A stretch of 64,000 nt of DNA from Intestinibacter bartlettii. Its GTDB lineage: Bacteria; Bacillota; Clostridia; Peptostreptococcales; Peptostreptococcaceae. Location of the stretch: NCBI RefSeq assembly GCF_018917435.1, contig NZ_JAHLOQ010000005.1:1-64000 (forward strand), written 5' to 3'. The notes under the pieces were generated by a model. That model worked only from the letters and a program-made list of their open reading frames with translations, was not told the origin of the DNA and did no database searches. Shown piece by piece: positions 8,495 through 16,228 of the stretch. How positions within the stretch are numbered: the stretch's first letter is position 1; the number at the start of each line of letters is the position of its first letter. Both the position numbers and the translations under genes were made by a program.

Positions 8495-9043
8495 ATGGAT
8501 GCAATAACTATGATAAAAGAAAGACGTAGTGTCAGAAAATACAAAGATGAAAAAGTAGACAGAGAAACTATGAGAGAAATAGTTGAAATAGCTAGATGGG
8601 CTCCTTCTTGGGTTAATTACCAAATAGCAAGATATACTTTAGTTGACGACGAAGCAATAATAAAAGAAATAGCAGACCAAGGTGTTAACGGATTTGTATA
8701 CAACATAGACACTTTAAAAACAGCAAAAGGTGTTGCTGTACTTAGCTTTGTAAAAGGTAAAAGTGGAACTTATGACAAAGAATACATAACTTCAAAAGGA
8801 AACTCATGGGAAGTGTTTGATGCAGGGATAGCATGTCAAACATTCTGTTTAGCAGCACATGCAAAAGGTGTTGGAACATGCATAATGGGTGTTATCGACG
8901 ACGAATCTATAGCAAAAATAGTAAACTTACCAGAAGACGAAACAGTTGCAGCTCTTATAGTTTACGGTTATGAAGATGGACCACATCAAGCTCCTAACAA
9001 AAGAAAAGACGTAGATGAAATAATGCGTTTTGTAGATAGATAA
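8495..9043 (+). CDS. nitroreductase family protein
   Basis: 182 residues from the ATG at 8495 (RBS GAGGTGG, 5 nt spacing; a GTG three codons earlier overlaps that RBS). The family pattern is present: IKERRSVRKYKDEKVDRETMREIVEIARWAPSWVNYQ at the N-terminus for FMN phosphate binding, and GIACQTFCLAAHAKGVGTCIMG in the core. It should be a cytosolic FMN flavoenzyme reducing nitro compounds or quinones with NAD(P)H. It is divergent from the HxlR gene and 36 nt upstream of a second, ferredoxin-fused nitroreductase, so the two are probably co-transcribed and induced by electrophiles. Confidence 0.88.
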   Translation: MDAITMIKERRSVRKYKDEKVDRETMREIVEIARWAPSWVNYQIARYTLVDDEAIIKEIADQGVNGFVYNIDTLKTAKGVAVLSFVKGKSGTYDKEYITSKGNSWEVFDAGIACQTFCLAAHAKGVGTCIMGVIDDESIAKIVNLPEDETVAALIVYGYEDGPHQAPNKRKDVDEIMRFVDR

Positions 9044-9079
9044 TATAAAATAAATGAAGAATCGTATAAAGGAGAAAAT

Positions 9080-9904
9080 ATGATAGTAAATAGAGATAAA
9101 TGTATTGGTTGTACGCTATGTAAACAAGACTGTATCGTCAGCGATATAGAAATGATTGATAAAAAAGCGCACATAAGAAATTTAACATGTATAAAATGCG
9201 GTCACTGTATTGCGATTTGCCCAGTAAATGCAGTATCTTGTGAAGACGAAGAAGATTATTCAATGGAAGAAGTAATGCCATATGAAAAAGAAGAATTCAC
9301 ACTAGATGCAGACAAGCTAATGAACTTTATGAAATTTAGAAGAAGTGTTAGATTGTTTAAACAACAAGATGTAGAAGAAGAAAAAATAGAAAAAATAATA
9401 GAAGCAGGCAGATTTACTCAAACATCAACTAATATGCAAGATGTTTCATACACTGTAGTAAAAGACAATATCCAAGAGTTAAGAAAAGTAGTTTTAGGAA
9501 CATTAAACGCAATGGGTGAAAAGATGTTAGCTAGTGAAGAGACTCCAAAACATCTTCTAAAATACGCTCATATGTGGAAAGGCATGTATAACAGTTATGT
9601 AGAAGATCCAAACGGAGATGACAAATTATTCTTCAAAGCACCGTTATTAATAATTGTAAAAGCACAAAATGAAATAGATGGTGGATTAGCATCTGCAAAA
9701 ATGGAACTTATGGTAGATGCACTAGGGCTAGGAACTTACTTCAGCGGTTTCTTTGAAAGAGCAGCTGCAATGAACCCTAAAATAGGTGAAATGATAGGAC
9801 TACAAGAAGGCGAAAAAATCATCTCTTGTATGGTAATTGGATATCCGAGAGTAGAATATAAGAGAACAGTACCGAGAAAAGAAGCAAGAATAACTAGAAT
9901 GTAA
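9080..9904 (+). CDS. 2[4Fe-4S] ferredoxin-nitroreductase fusion
   Basis: 274 residues. The N-terminus is a two-cluster ferredoxin with Cys8, 11, 14, 18 and Cys37, 40, 43, 47 (CIGCTLC and CIKCGHC). From about residue 80 a nitroreductase domain begins (FMKFRRSVRLFKQQDVEEEKIEKIIEAGRFTQTSTNMQ). The iron-sulfur part probably feeds electrons to FMN, as in clostridial ferredoxin-nitroreductase fusions. RBS AAAGGAG. It sits directly behind the simpler nitroreductase, forming a two-gene operon next to an HxlR regulator. The physiological substrate is unknown. Confidence 0.88.
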   Translation: MIVNRDKCIGCTLCKQDCIVSDIEMIDKKAHIRNLTCIKCGHCIAICPVNAVSCEDEEDYSMEEVMPYEKEEFTLDADKLMNFMKFRRSVRLFKQQDVEEEKIEKIIEAGRFTQTSTNMQDVSYTVVKDNIQELRKVVLGTLNAMGEKMLASEETPKHLLKYAHMWKGMYNSYVEDPNGDDKLFFKAPLLIIVKAQNEIDGGLASAKMELMVDALGLGTYFSGFFERAAAMNPKIGEMIGLQEGEKIISCMVIGYPRVEYKRTVPRKEARITRM

Positions 9905-9928
9905 TGATTATTAAAATATAAAATTAAT

Positions 9929-9967
9929 GGGAGTACGTAGAATTTTAAATTTTGCGTACTCCCTTTT
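9929..9967 (+). terminator. terminator after nitroreductase operon
   Basis: Perfect 9-bp GC-containing stem GGGAGTACG / CGTACTCCC with a 17-nt loop and TTTT. Confidence 0.86.
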
Positions 9968-10008
9968 ATATTAATGAGAAATCAAATTTATATTAAAATC
10001 TCAAATAT

Positions 10009-10647
10009 TTATTTTAATTTTAAAAAAGCTAATAAGATTAATGTCGCACCGCTCAACCAAGACAGGTTGAGTTCTGTTTTTTCTGCTATTTTATTTCCAA
10101 CAAAGCATCCACCCAAGATGGCAATCATATTCACAATAAGTGAAAATACAATTATTTGAACAAAGTTAGCCGAGACTAAACCTGCTCCAAAACCTGCCGC
10201 CAATCCATCAAGTGATAGTGCTAGTGCTAATGAGAATGATTCCTTTGGTGATAGTGTAAGCGAGTGGTCGATGTCTGCTGCCGTATTATCAATATACACT
10301 TTTAAGAAAAATCTAAAGTCTGATATTTTAAATTCGTAGTTGCGAGTTAATGACCCACGAGTACCTATCAATGCCTTTAGAGTGCTATCAAATAATTTAG
10401 CCATGCCTAACATTAAGAGCATAGTAAAGCAGATACTTGTTGTAAATATAGAAGGAATAAACTTGCTGATTAAACTACCAGCGAGTAAAGCAATTCCCAA
10501 AATAGTAGAAGAAACAACATTAATAACTAGAGCTGATTTAAAGGGTATTTTTATTTTGCTTGTAGCATAAGCGAAACTTGCTACAAAAGCATCTATAGAT
10601 AAAGCGCCTACAAGCAAAATTGAATTAAATGAAGATAAAAAATTCAT
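10009..10647 (-). CDS. MntP/YtaF-like membrane protein
   Basis: 212 residues from the ATG at 10647; an in-frame ATG at 10683 would add 12 residues but has no RBS. The AAAAGGGGGT patch lies 14 nt before the chosen ATG, so an intermediate non-ATG start is possible. About six helices are visible. The repeated GALSIDAFVASFAYA and ALALSLDGLAAGFGAG motifs, with Asp in helices, mark the MntP (manganese exporter) and YtaF (sporulation membrane protein) superfamily. The central loop (about residues 93-130) favours YtaF. Role in metal export or sporulation is not resolved. Confidence 0.82.
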   Translation of the reverse strand: MNFLSSFNSILLVGALSIDAFVASFAYATSKIKIPFKSALVINVVSSTILGIALLAGSLISKFIPSIFTTSICFTMLLMLGMAKLFDSTLKALIGTRGSLTRNYEFKISDFRFFLKVYIDNTAADIDHSLTLSPKESFSLALALSLDGLAAGFGAGLVSANFVQIIVFSLIVNMIAILGGCFVGNKIAEKTELNLSWLSGATLILLAFLKLK

Positions 10648-10843
10648 GGCGTCAATAGATACCCCCTTTTTGATAATAAGCATTGAACTTATTAGTTTTA
10701 CATAGTTGAACTATATATTAACAATATATGAGAGGGTGAGTTTTTGGTGACTGTATAAAATAAAGGCACGATTTTATTTATTGTAGGAATGAGCATACTA
10801 TATAGAAAATGGAAATATCATAAGAACTATGTTTGGAGGAAAT

Positions 10844-11725
10844 ATGATTAGATTATTTTTTATATTAATAACATTATTTGCAGTGGAGAGGGTTGTATCC
10901 AAAAGAATAAATATATATAAGATTAAAAGGGTGAAGACATTAATCCATCAGATAAATAATCAATATAAGTATTTGCTTAAGGGAAGATCTACTTACCTTA
11001 ATTTTTATCAATGGTTAATACTTCTCATATCACAGACATTTGTAGTGTACGCACTTGTTAGATATATAGTTAAAAAGATATTTAAATATGTAGAAGAAAA
11101 TTATATCTTATTCGGAAAAACATTAACTATTATCTTCTTGGCGTTGTTTTTATATTTTGTTATAGGATATTTATTGTTGTGTATATCAAAGATTTATAAG
11201 TTTTTATATAAAATAGAAGACAAAATCACAAAAACAGATTTATTGATAAGTTATTTTATAATTAGCATGTATATGACAATTTTAATAATATTTCCCGGGG
11301 AATTTGCGAAAAACTACATAATAGGACTTGTAGGGGTGACTTTAAGCTATTTCTTAAATTTGAAAGTATTGTTGAGAATAATAAGAACTCCTAAAATTGC
11401 AGATTTTAAGGGACAAGTTAAAAAAACTGATGGACTTGATAGCATGGGTGTGATGGCTGTGATTGTTTTGATGATGGTGGTGATAAGTCTGGCACTTGCA
11501 GTGTGCTTTATTAGTTGTAGTGGAAAAGGTGTTTACACAAATAACCCTACGTTTTTTGATTTATTCTATTATACAATTATCACATTTGCCACAGTCGGAT
11601 ATGGAGACATAAGCCCAGTGTCACCTGTTGCAAAATTTATGAGTATTGTAATTTCGATGACTAGTATACTATGTTTGACAGTTTTTATATCTTCTGTTTT
11701 ATCTTACAAAGGAACAGAAGAGTAG
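10844..11725 (+). CDS. potassium channel family protein
   Basis: 293 residues from the ATG at 10844, 4 nt after a GGAGG ribosome binding site. Several N-terminal hydrophobic helices precede a C-terminal two-helix pore. The pore loop FYYTIITFATVGYGDISPVSPVAKF contains the TVGYGD potassium selectivity filter. It is therefore an inner-membrane K+ or cation channel. The usual long cytosolic regulatory domain is missing: the protein stops about 30 residues after the filter. Its stop codon directly abuts coding sequence of the downstream cupin, which may reflect a deletion. Confidence 0.87.
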   Translation: MIRLFFILITLFAVERVVSKRINIYKIKRVKTLIHQINNQYKYLLKGRSTYLNFYQWLILLISQTFVVYALVRYIVKKIFKYVEENYILFGKTLTIIFLALFLYFVIGYLLLCISKIYKFLYKIEDKITKTDLLISYFIISMYMTILIIFPGEFAKNYIIGLVGVTLSYFLNLKVLLRIIRTPKIADFKGQVKKTDGLDSMGVMAVIVLMMVVISLALAVCFISCSGKGVYTNNPTFFDLFYYTIITFATVGYGDISPVSPVAKFMSIVISMTSILCLTVFISSVLSYKGTEE

Positions 11726-12114
11726 TATTTAAAACAGGTCAAACAAATGATGCTTTTGCAAAATATTTTACAGGTCAAAGTTATTTAAACATGTTATCTT
11801 TGGACCAAGTTGCAGTAGGTAATGTTACTTTTGAACCGGGATGTCGTAACTTCTGGCATATTCATCACGCAAAATCAGGTGGAGGACAAATCTTACTTTG
11901 CACAGCAGGAAGAGGATATTATCAAGAATGGGGCAAAGAAGCAGTAGAACTTCATCCAGGGGATGTAATCAATATACCAGCAGGTGTTAAACATTGGCAT
12001 GGAGCAGCAAAAGATAGCTGGTTCCAACATTTGGCAATAGAAGTGCCGGGAGTAGACACTAAAAATGAATGGTGCGAAGAAGTAAGTGATGAAGAGTATA
12101 ACAAATTAAAATAA
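11671..12114 (+). CDS. cupin-domain protein with abnormal 5' end
   Basis: A small cupin with metal-ligand motifs WHIHHAKSGGGQ and KHWHGA, probably a single-domain metal-binding enzyme related to those near carboxymuconolactone decarboxylases. The recognisable family sequence begins at FKTGQTNDAFAKYFTGQSYLNML, just past the channel gene's stop. Between that stop and the domain there is no ATG, GTG or TTG. The only upstream in-frame ATG (11671) lies inside the channel gene in another frame and would add ~19 hydrophobic unrelated residues. Either that odd overlap is used, or a deletion removed the true start. Confidence 0.7.
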   Translation: MFDSFYIFCFILQRNRRVVFKTGQTNDAFAKYFTGQSYLNMLSLDQVAVGNVTFEPGCRNFWHIHHAKSGGGQILLCTAGRGYYQEWGKEAVELHPGDVINIPAGVKHWHGAAKDSWFQHLAIEVPGVDTKNEWCEEVSDEEYNKLK

Positions 12115-12253
12115 TATAGTGTACACTAAATAAAAAGTACTACACTAAAAAAATATAAGTTATACAATTAAAAAAAGAAAAAATATAATAGATTAAAGTA
12201 AATAATATAATTTAATAATATAATTAAATATAAAAAATATAGGAAATGTTTAT

Positions 12254-12289
12254 AAAAAATGGTTTGCAATCAGGCTAACCATTTTTTTT
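12254..12289 (+). terminator. terminator downstream of cupin
   Basis: AAAAATGGTT / AACCATTTTT stem with 12-nt loop and eight T's, about 140 nt past the cupin stop. Confidence 0.8.
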
Positions 12290-12430
12290 ATGTGAAACTA
12301 TTAAAAATAAGTAGTAGACTATTCAAATATAGGTATAAGAATGGGTCTAGGGGTATAGGCAAAGGAGTTGGGGGGAGGAAACTATAATAAAAAAGAAGGC
12401 GAAAATTTAAATAGTGTAACACATTTATGG

Positions 12431-12469
12431 GAAAATAAGTCGAAAAGGGGAAAAATAAATCGAAAAAGG
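12431..12469. repeat. ~19-bp imperfect direct repeat upstream of phnD
   Basis: Two adjacent near-copies, GAAAATAAGTCGAAAAGGG and GAAAAATAAATCGAAAAAGG. They end 10 nt before the -35 of the phnD promoter. The position fits tandem activator sites, but the AT/AG-rich content makes chance possible. Confidence 0.45.
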
Positions 12470-12478
12470 TAAAAAAAA

Positions 12479-12509
12479 TTGCACAAAAATATAAAAAAGA
12501 TGGTATAAT
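12479..12509 (+). promoter_or_regulatory. promoter of phn operon
   Basis: TTGCAC and TATAAT separated by 19 nt, with 33 nt from the -10 to the phnD ATG. The long spacing suggests a weak or activator-dependent promoter. Confidence 0.5.
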
Positions 12510-12542
12510 TAATAAGACTTAATAATTAATAAAGGAGACACA

Positions 12543-13562
12543 ATGATGAAAAAGAAAATTTTCGCATTACTTGCAGTAGTTGTATTAACTATGGGTCTTA
12601 TGGTTGGATGTGGATCTAGTAAATCAGATGATGATGAATTAGTAGTATACTTTGTTCCTTCAAGAGATCCTAAAGAAATACAATCTGCAACAGAACCTTT
12701 AGCAGATATGTTAAAAACGGAATTAGCTAAAGAAGGATTTGAATTTAAAAATATAAGAATTGAAGTAGGTACAAGTTTCGAAGCAGTTGGTGAAGCTTTA
12801 GAATCAGGTACTGCACACGTTGGATTTATACCAGGTGGAACTTATGTATTATATGAAAATGGAGCAGATGTTGCTTTAACTGCTACTCGTTTAGGATTAA
12901 ACCATGATTCAGATAATGCAGCAGATTGGAATACAGCTCCAACAGAAAATACAGAAAATCAAATTGCATACTATCGTTCATTAATAATAGCTGGTCCATC
13001 TGAAAAAGGTCAAGCTCTTGCAAAGAAAATAAATAACGGTGAAAAATTAACAGCGGAAGATGTAAAAGGTGTTACTTGGGGAGTATCAAGTAATACAACT
13101 TCTCCAGCAGGATATATATACCCAAGTTTATGGTTACAAGAGAACTTCGGTTTATCATTAACTGATTTACCAAATAAAGTAGCTTTAGATAACTATGCTA
13201 CTGCATTAACTCAATTAGCAAGTGGTCAAATAGACGTAATGGTAACTTATGCTGATGCACGTCTTGACTATGCTGACAAATGGACAAGCGAATTCGGAAG
13301 AAGCAAGTCTGTTTGGGAAGAAACTAACGTTATAGGTGTTACAGCTCCTATATACAATGATACTATCTCAGTAACTAAAAACTCTGCTGTAATGACTCCA
13401 GAATTAGTTGAAGCATTACAAAATGCATTTAAAAATATAGCTGATACTTCAGAAGGACAAGAAATCATATCTATATATAGCCATAAAGGATATGAAAATG
13501 GAGATAGCAAAAACTACGAAGAAGAAAAGAAAGCTCAAGAGCTAATAAAATCTATGCAATAG
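12543..13562 (+). CDS. phnD: PhnD-like phosphonate/phosphite-binding lipoprotein
   Basis: 339 residues. Lipoprotein signal MMKKKIFALLAVVVLTMGLMVGC. The mature part is a PhnD-type periplasmic-binding fold: VYFVPSRDPKEIQSATEPLADMLKTEL near the start, VGTSFEAVGEALESGTAHVGFIPGGTY for the ligand cleft, and VTWGVSSNTTSPAGYIYPSLWL. It is the extracellular solute receptor for the ABC importer encoded next. RBS AAAGGAG. An internal terminator separates it from phnC, so it is likely made in excess over the permease. Whether the ligand is phosphonate, phosphite or phosphate cannot be told; no C-P lyase genes are nearby. Confidence 0.9.
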   Translation: MMKKKIFALLAVVVLTMGLMVGCGSSKSDDDELVVYFVPSRDPKEIQSATEPLADMLKTELAKEGFEFKNIRIEVGTSFEAVGEALESGTAHVGFIPGGTYVLYENGADVALTATRLGLNHDSDNAADWNTAPTENTENQIAYYRSLIIAGPSEKGQALAKKINNGEKLTAEDVKGVTWGVSSNTTSPAGYIYPSLWLQENFGLSLTDLPNKVALDNYATALTQLASGQIDVMVTYADARLDYADKWTSEFGRSKSVWEETNVIGVTAPIYNDTISVTKNSAVMTPELVEALQNAFKNIADTSEGQEIISIYSHKGYENGDSKNYEEEKKAQELIKSMQ

Positions 13563-13571
13563 TAGAAAATA

Positions 13572-13608
13572 AAATAAGTTCATGATTAGTATCATGAACT
13601 TATTTTAA
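13572..13608 (+). terminator. intra-operon terminator between phnD and phnC
   Basis: Perfect 15-bp stem AAATAAGTTCATGAT / ATCATGAACTTATTT with a 4-nt loop. The T-run is short (TTTT), so partial read-through into phnC is expected. This would set a high binding-protein to transporter ratio and protect the phnD mRNA 3' end. Confidence 0.75.
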
Positions 13609-13704
13609 TACACATGGTAAAAATAATATTGACTAAAGATACTATCAATTAAATGTATTGAAAACAACATAAACATAGTACAAATATAACGTGGAGGGAT
13701 ACAA

Positions 13705-14469
13705 TTGATAAAATTTGATAACGTGAATAAAGTATATCCAAATGGATTACATGCATTAAAAAATATAAATTTAGAAATACAACAAGGTGAATTCGTTGCA
13801 ATAATAGGTTTATCTGGTGCTGGTAAATCAACTTTACTAAGAACAGTAAACAGAATGCATGACATAACAGATGGAGTGTTAACTGTAAACGGACAAGAAG
13901 TTAACAACTTAAAAGGAAAAGAATTACGTAAATTCAGACGTGGAATAGGTATGGTATTCCAATCTTTCAACTTAGTAACTAGAACTTCAGTTGTAAAAAA
14001 TGTTTTAACTTCAAGAGTTCCAGATATGCCATTATGGAAATCTATAATAGGATTATATTCAAAAGAAGATAAAGTAGTAGCATTAGAAGCTTTAGACAAA
14101 GTTGGTATATTAGACAAAGCATATGTAAGAGCTGACCAACTTTCAGGTGGGCAACAACAAAGGGTTGCTTTAGCTAGAACATTAGCTCAAAATCCAGAAA
14201 TAATACTTGCTGATGAGCCAGTTGCAGCACTAGACCCAATAACAGCAGTACAAGTTATGGATGACTTCAAAAAGATAAATCAAGAACTTAACATGTCAGT
14301 TCTTATAAATATACATCACGTAGACTTAGCATTAAAATACGCTGATAGAGTTATAGGAATAAAAGCTGGTGAAATAGTATATGATGGACCATCAAGCGAA
14401 GTAACACATGATGTATTAACTCAAATATACGGGCGTGAATTAGCTCAGGATGAAATGATGGGGGCTTAA
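13705..14469 (+). CDS. phnC: phosphonate-type ABC transporter ATP-binding protein
   Basis: 254 residues, starting at TTG 13705 with GGAGGG upstream. ABC motifs are intact: Walker A GLSGAGKSTLL, Q-loop MVFQSFNLV, signature LSGGQQQRV, Walker B EIILADEPVAALDP and H-loop NIHHVDLAL. The length and the LRTVNRM segment after Walker A are typical of PhnC. It is the cytosolic ATPase that powers import with the two PhnE permeases directly downstream (1-nt spacing). Confidence 0.92.
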   Translation: MIKFDNVNKVYPNGLHALKNINLEIQQGEFVAIIGLSGAGKSTLLRTVNRMHDITDGVLTVNGQEVNNLKGKELRKFRRGIGMVFQSFNLVTRTSVVKNVLTSRVPDMPLWKSIIGLYSKEDKVVALEALDKVGILDKAYVRADQLSGGQQQRVALARTLAQNPEIILADEPVAALDPITAVQVMDDFKKINQELNMSVLINIHHVDLALKYADRVIGIKAGEIVYDGPSSEVTHDVLTQIYGRELAQDEMMGA

Positions 14470-14470
14470 G

Positions 14471-15295
14471 ATGTTAAAAGCTATAAAAAATATATTTAAA
14501 CCGGAAAAAATAGTATTAAGTGATGGCCAAGAGATTCAACCACCTAAATCAATCGTTCCTTATGTAATAATAGGTTTAGTTATATCAGTATTAATTGCAA
14601 GTAATGTGACTGGGTTTAGTCTTTCAACAATAATGGAAAGAGGAAACCAATTCTTTATTATATTAAAAGGTATGATACCACCAGATTTTAGTTATGCAAA
14701 ATCTGTATTACCTCCTTTATTAGACACTATAAAAATGTCTATACTTGGATCTATGATAGGATGTTTTATAGCAATACCATTTGCTATAATATCATCAGTT
14801 AACATAAACAAATCAAAAATAGTTTTAAACTTAGTTAGATTTGTTTTAAGTATAACTAGAACATTACCAACTTTAATAATAGCATTAGTTGCAACTTATA
14901 TATTCGGATTAGGTACATTTGCTGGTACAGTAGCAATAACTATATTCTCATTCGGATTAGTTGTAAAAATGTTATACGAAAAAATAGAAACTGTAGATAT
15001 GGGACCATTTGAAGCTATGGAAGCATTAGGTTCTACAAAACTTAAAGCATTCATAGGAACTATAATGCCTCAAATATTACCATCATATCTTTCAATATGC
15101 TTATATACATTCGAAATAAATGTAAGATACGCAGCAATACTTGGATACGTAGGTGCTGGAGGTATAGGTCTTATATTAAACGAAAAAATAGGTTGGAGAG
15201 AGTATGACAAGTTAGGTATGATACTTGTTATGCTATTTATAACAGTAGTAATAATAGAAAACGTAAGTAAATATATAAGAGAAAGGTTAGGGTAA
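14471..15295 (+). CDS. phnE: phosphonate-type ABC permease, first PhnE
   Basis: 274 residues with about six transmembrane helices after a ~30-residue cytosolic start (EKIVLSDGQEIQPPKSIVPY). The EAA-type coupling loop is visible as GPFEAMEALGSTKLKAFIGTIMPQILPSYLS, followed by FEINVRYAAILGYVGAGGIG, which is characteristic of PhnE. It begins 1 nt after phnC and ends 1 nt before the second permease, so the three are translationally coupled. With its paralogue it forms the transmembrane channel. Confidence 0.9.
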   Translation: MLKAIKNIFKPEKIVLSDGQEIQPPKSIVPYVIIGLVISVLIASNVTGFSLSTIMERGNQFFIILKGMIPPDFSYAKSVLPPLLDTIKMSILGSMIGCFIAIPFAIISSVNINKSKIVLNLVRFVLSITRTLPTLIIALVATYIFGLGTFAGTVAITIFSFGLVVKMLYEKIETVDMGPFEAMEALGSTKLKAFIGTIMPQILPSYLSICLYTFEINVRYAAILGYVGAGGIGLILNEKIGWREYDKLGMILVMLFITVVIIENVSKYIRERLG

Positions 15296-15296
15296 T

Positions 15297-16106
15297 ATGC
15301 AGTTAACAGTTAATAAACAATTAAAACAAGAACCAAATTTATGGATAAATAAAGCCCTAACAGTACTATTTATAATAGGTATAATGGTATGGGCAGGACA
15401 TTCAATTGACTTTAATGGTGTAAAAGAAAATGGTGTAGAAATAGCTAAAAACGTAGTTAATGGTATATTCCATCCAAAAACTAGTATGTTATTCACATTA
15501 CAAAAAGGTGGAGTTCCAGCATTATTATTAGAAACTATGTGTATAGCATTATTAGGTACATTAATAGGTTCAATAATAGCTGTTCCGCTATCATTCTTAG
15601 CATCAAGTAACATAGTTCCAAAGTGGGTTAGTGTTATTACATCATTCTTAATAGCAGCAATAAGAACATTCCCATCTTTCGTTTATGGGTTAATGTTTAT
15701 AAGAGTTACAGGTCCTGGAGCTTTTGCAGGGGTTTTAACTCTATCAGTAACATCAATAGGGATGGTATCTAAATTATTTATAGAAACTATAGAAGATTTA
15801 GATAAGAAAATATTAGAATCTCTAGATGCTGCTGGATGTAATGCATTCCAAAAAATAAGATATGGTATATTACCACAATTATTTACAAACTTTGTATCAA
15901 CAGTAATATACAGATTCGAAATAAATATAAAGGACGCATCTACTCTAGGATTAGTTGGAGCAGGTGGAATAGGAGCGCCTTTAATATTTGCGATGAACTC
16001 ATTAAGTTGGGACGAAGTTGGAGCTATACTATGTGGATTAGTTATACTAGTTTTAATAGTAGAGTATATATCAACTAAAGTAAGAAATAAATTAGCAAGA
16101 GGCTAA
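15297..16106 (+). CDS. phnE: phosphonate-type ABC permease, second PhnE
   Basis: 269 residues, about six helices, paralogous to the preceding permease. The coupling loop reads KILESLDAAGCNAFQKIRYGILPQLFTNFVS, then FEINIKDASTLGLVGAGGIGAPLIF. Two non-identical PhnE subunits next to PhnC indicate a heterodimeric channel, as in many Firmicutes phosphonate/phosphite transporters. It ends the operon; a terminator lies 17 nt downstream. Confidence 0.9.
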   Translation: MQLTVNKQLKQEPNLWINKALTVLFIIGIMVWAGHSIDFNGVKENGVEIAKNVVNGIFHPKTSMLFTLQKGGVPALLLETMCIALLGTLIGSIIAVPLSFLASSNIVPKWVSVITSFLIAAIRTFPSFVYGLMFIRVTGPGAFAGVLTLSVTSIGMVSKLFIETIEDLDKKILESLDAAGCNAFQKIRYGILPQLFTNFVSTVIYRFEINIKDASTLGLVGAGGIGAPLIFAMNSLSWDEVGAILCGLVILVLIVEYISTKVRNKLARG

Positions 16107-16122
16107 GTTTAAAAATTTAAAT

Positions 16123-16152
16123 GCTGATTCCTAGATGGGATCAGCTTTTTTC
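16123..16152 (+). terminator. terminator of phn operon
   Basis: GCTGATTCC / GGGATCAGC stem (one T-G pair), 5-nt loop, then TTTTTT. Confidence 0.87.
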
Positions 16153-16170
16153 ATGCAAAAAATTTATATT

Positions 16171-16219
16171 AAAAAGCCCCTATAGAGGTAGTTTTATTCA
16201 TTCTCTATAAGGGGCTTTA
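16171..16219 (-). terminator. terminator of minus-strand 5'-nucleotidase gene
   Basis: AAAGCCCC-TATAGAG pairs with CTCTATAAGGGGCTTT with one bulged base. On the minus strand it follows the 16229 stop by 10 nt and ends in a T-run. Confidence 0.82.
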
Positions 16220-16228
16220 AAATTATAA

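Noticed and set aside
12254-12289. riboswitch upstream of phnD
   Set aside because: The hairpin is ~250 nt before phnD and upstream of its promoter, so it is a terminator for the previous gene.
13605-14117. 170-codon minus-strand open frame over the start of phnC
   Set aside because: The plus strand has intact Walker A and ABC motifs; the antisense frame has no RBS.
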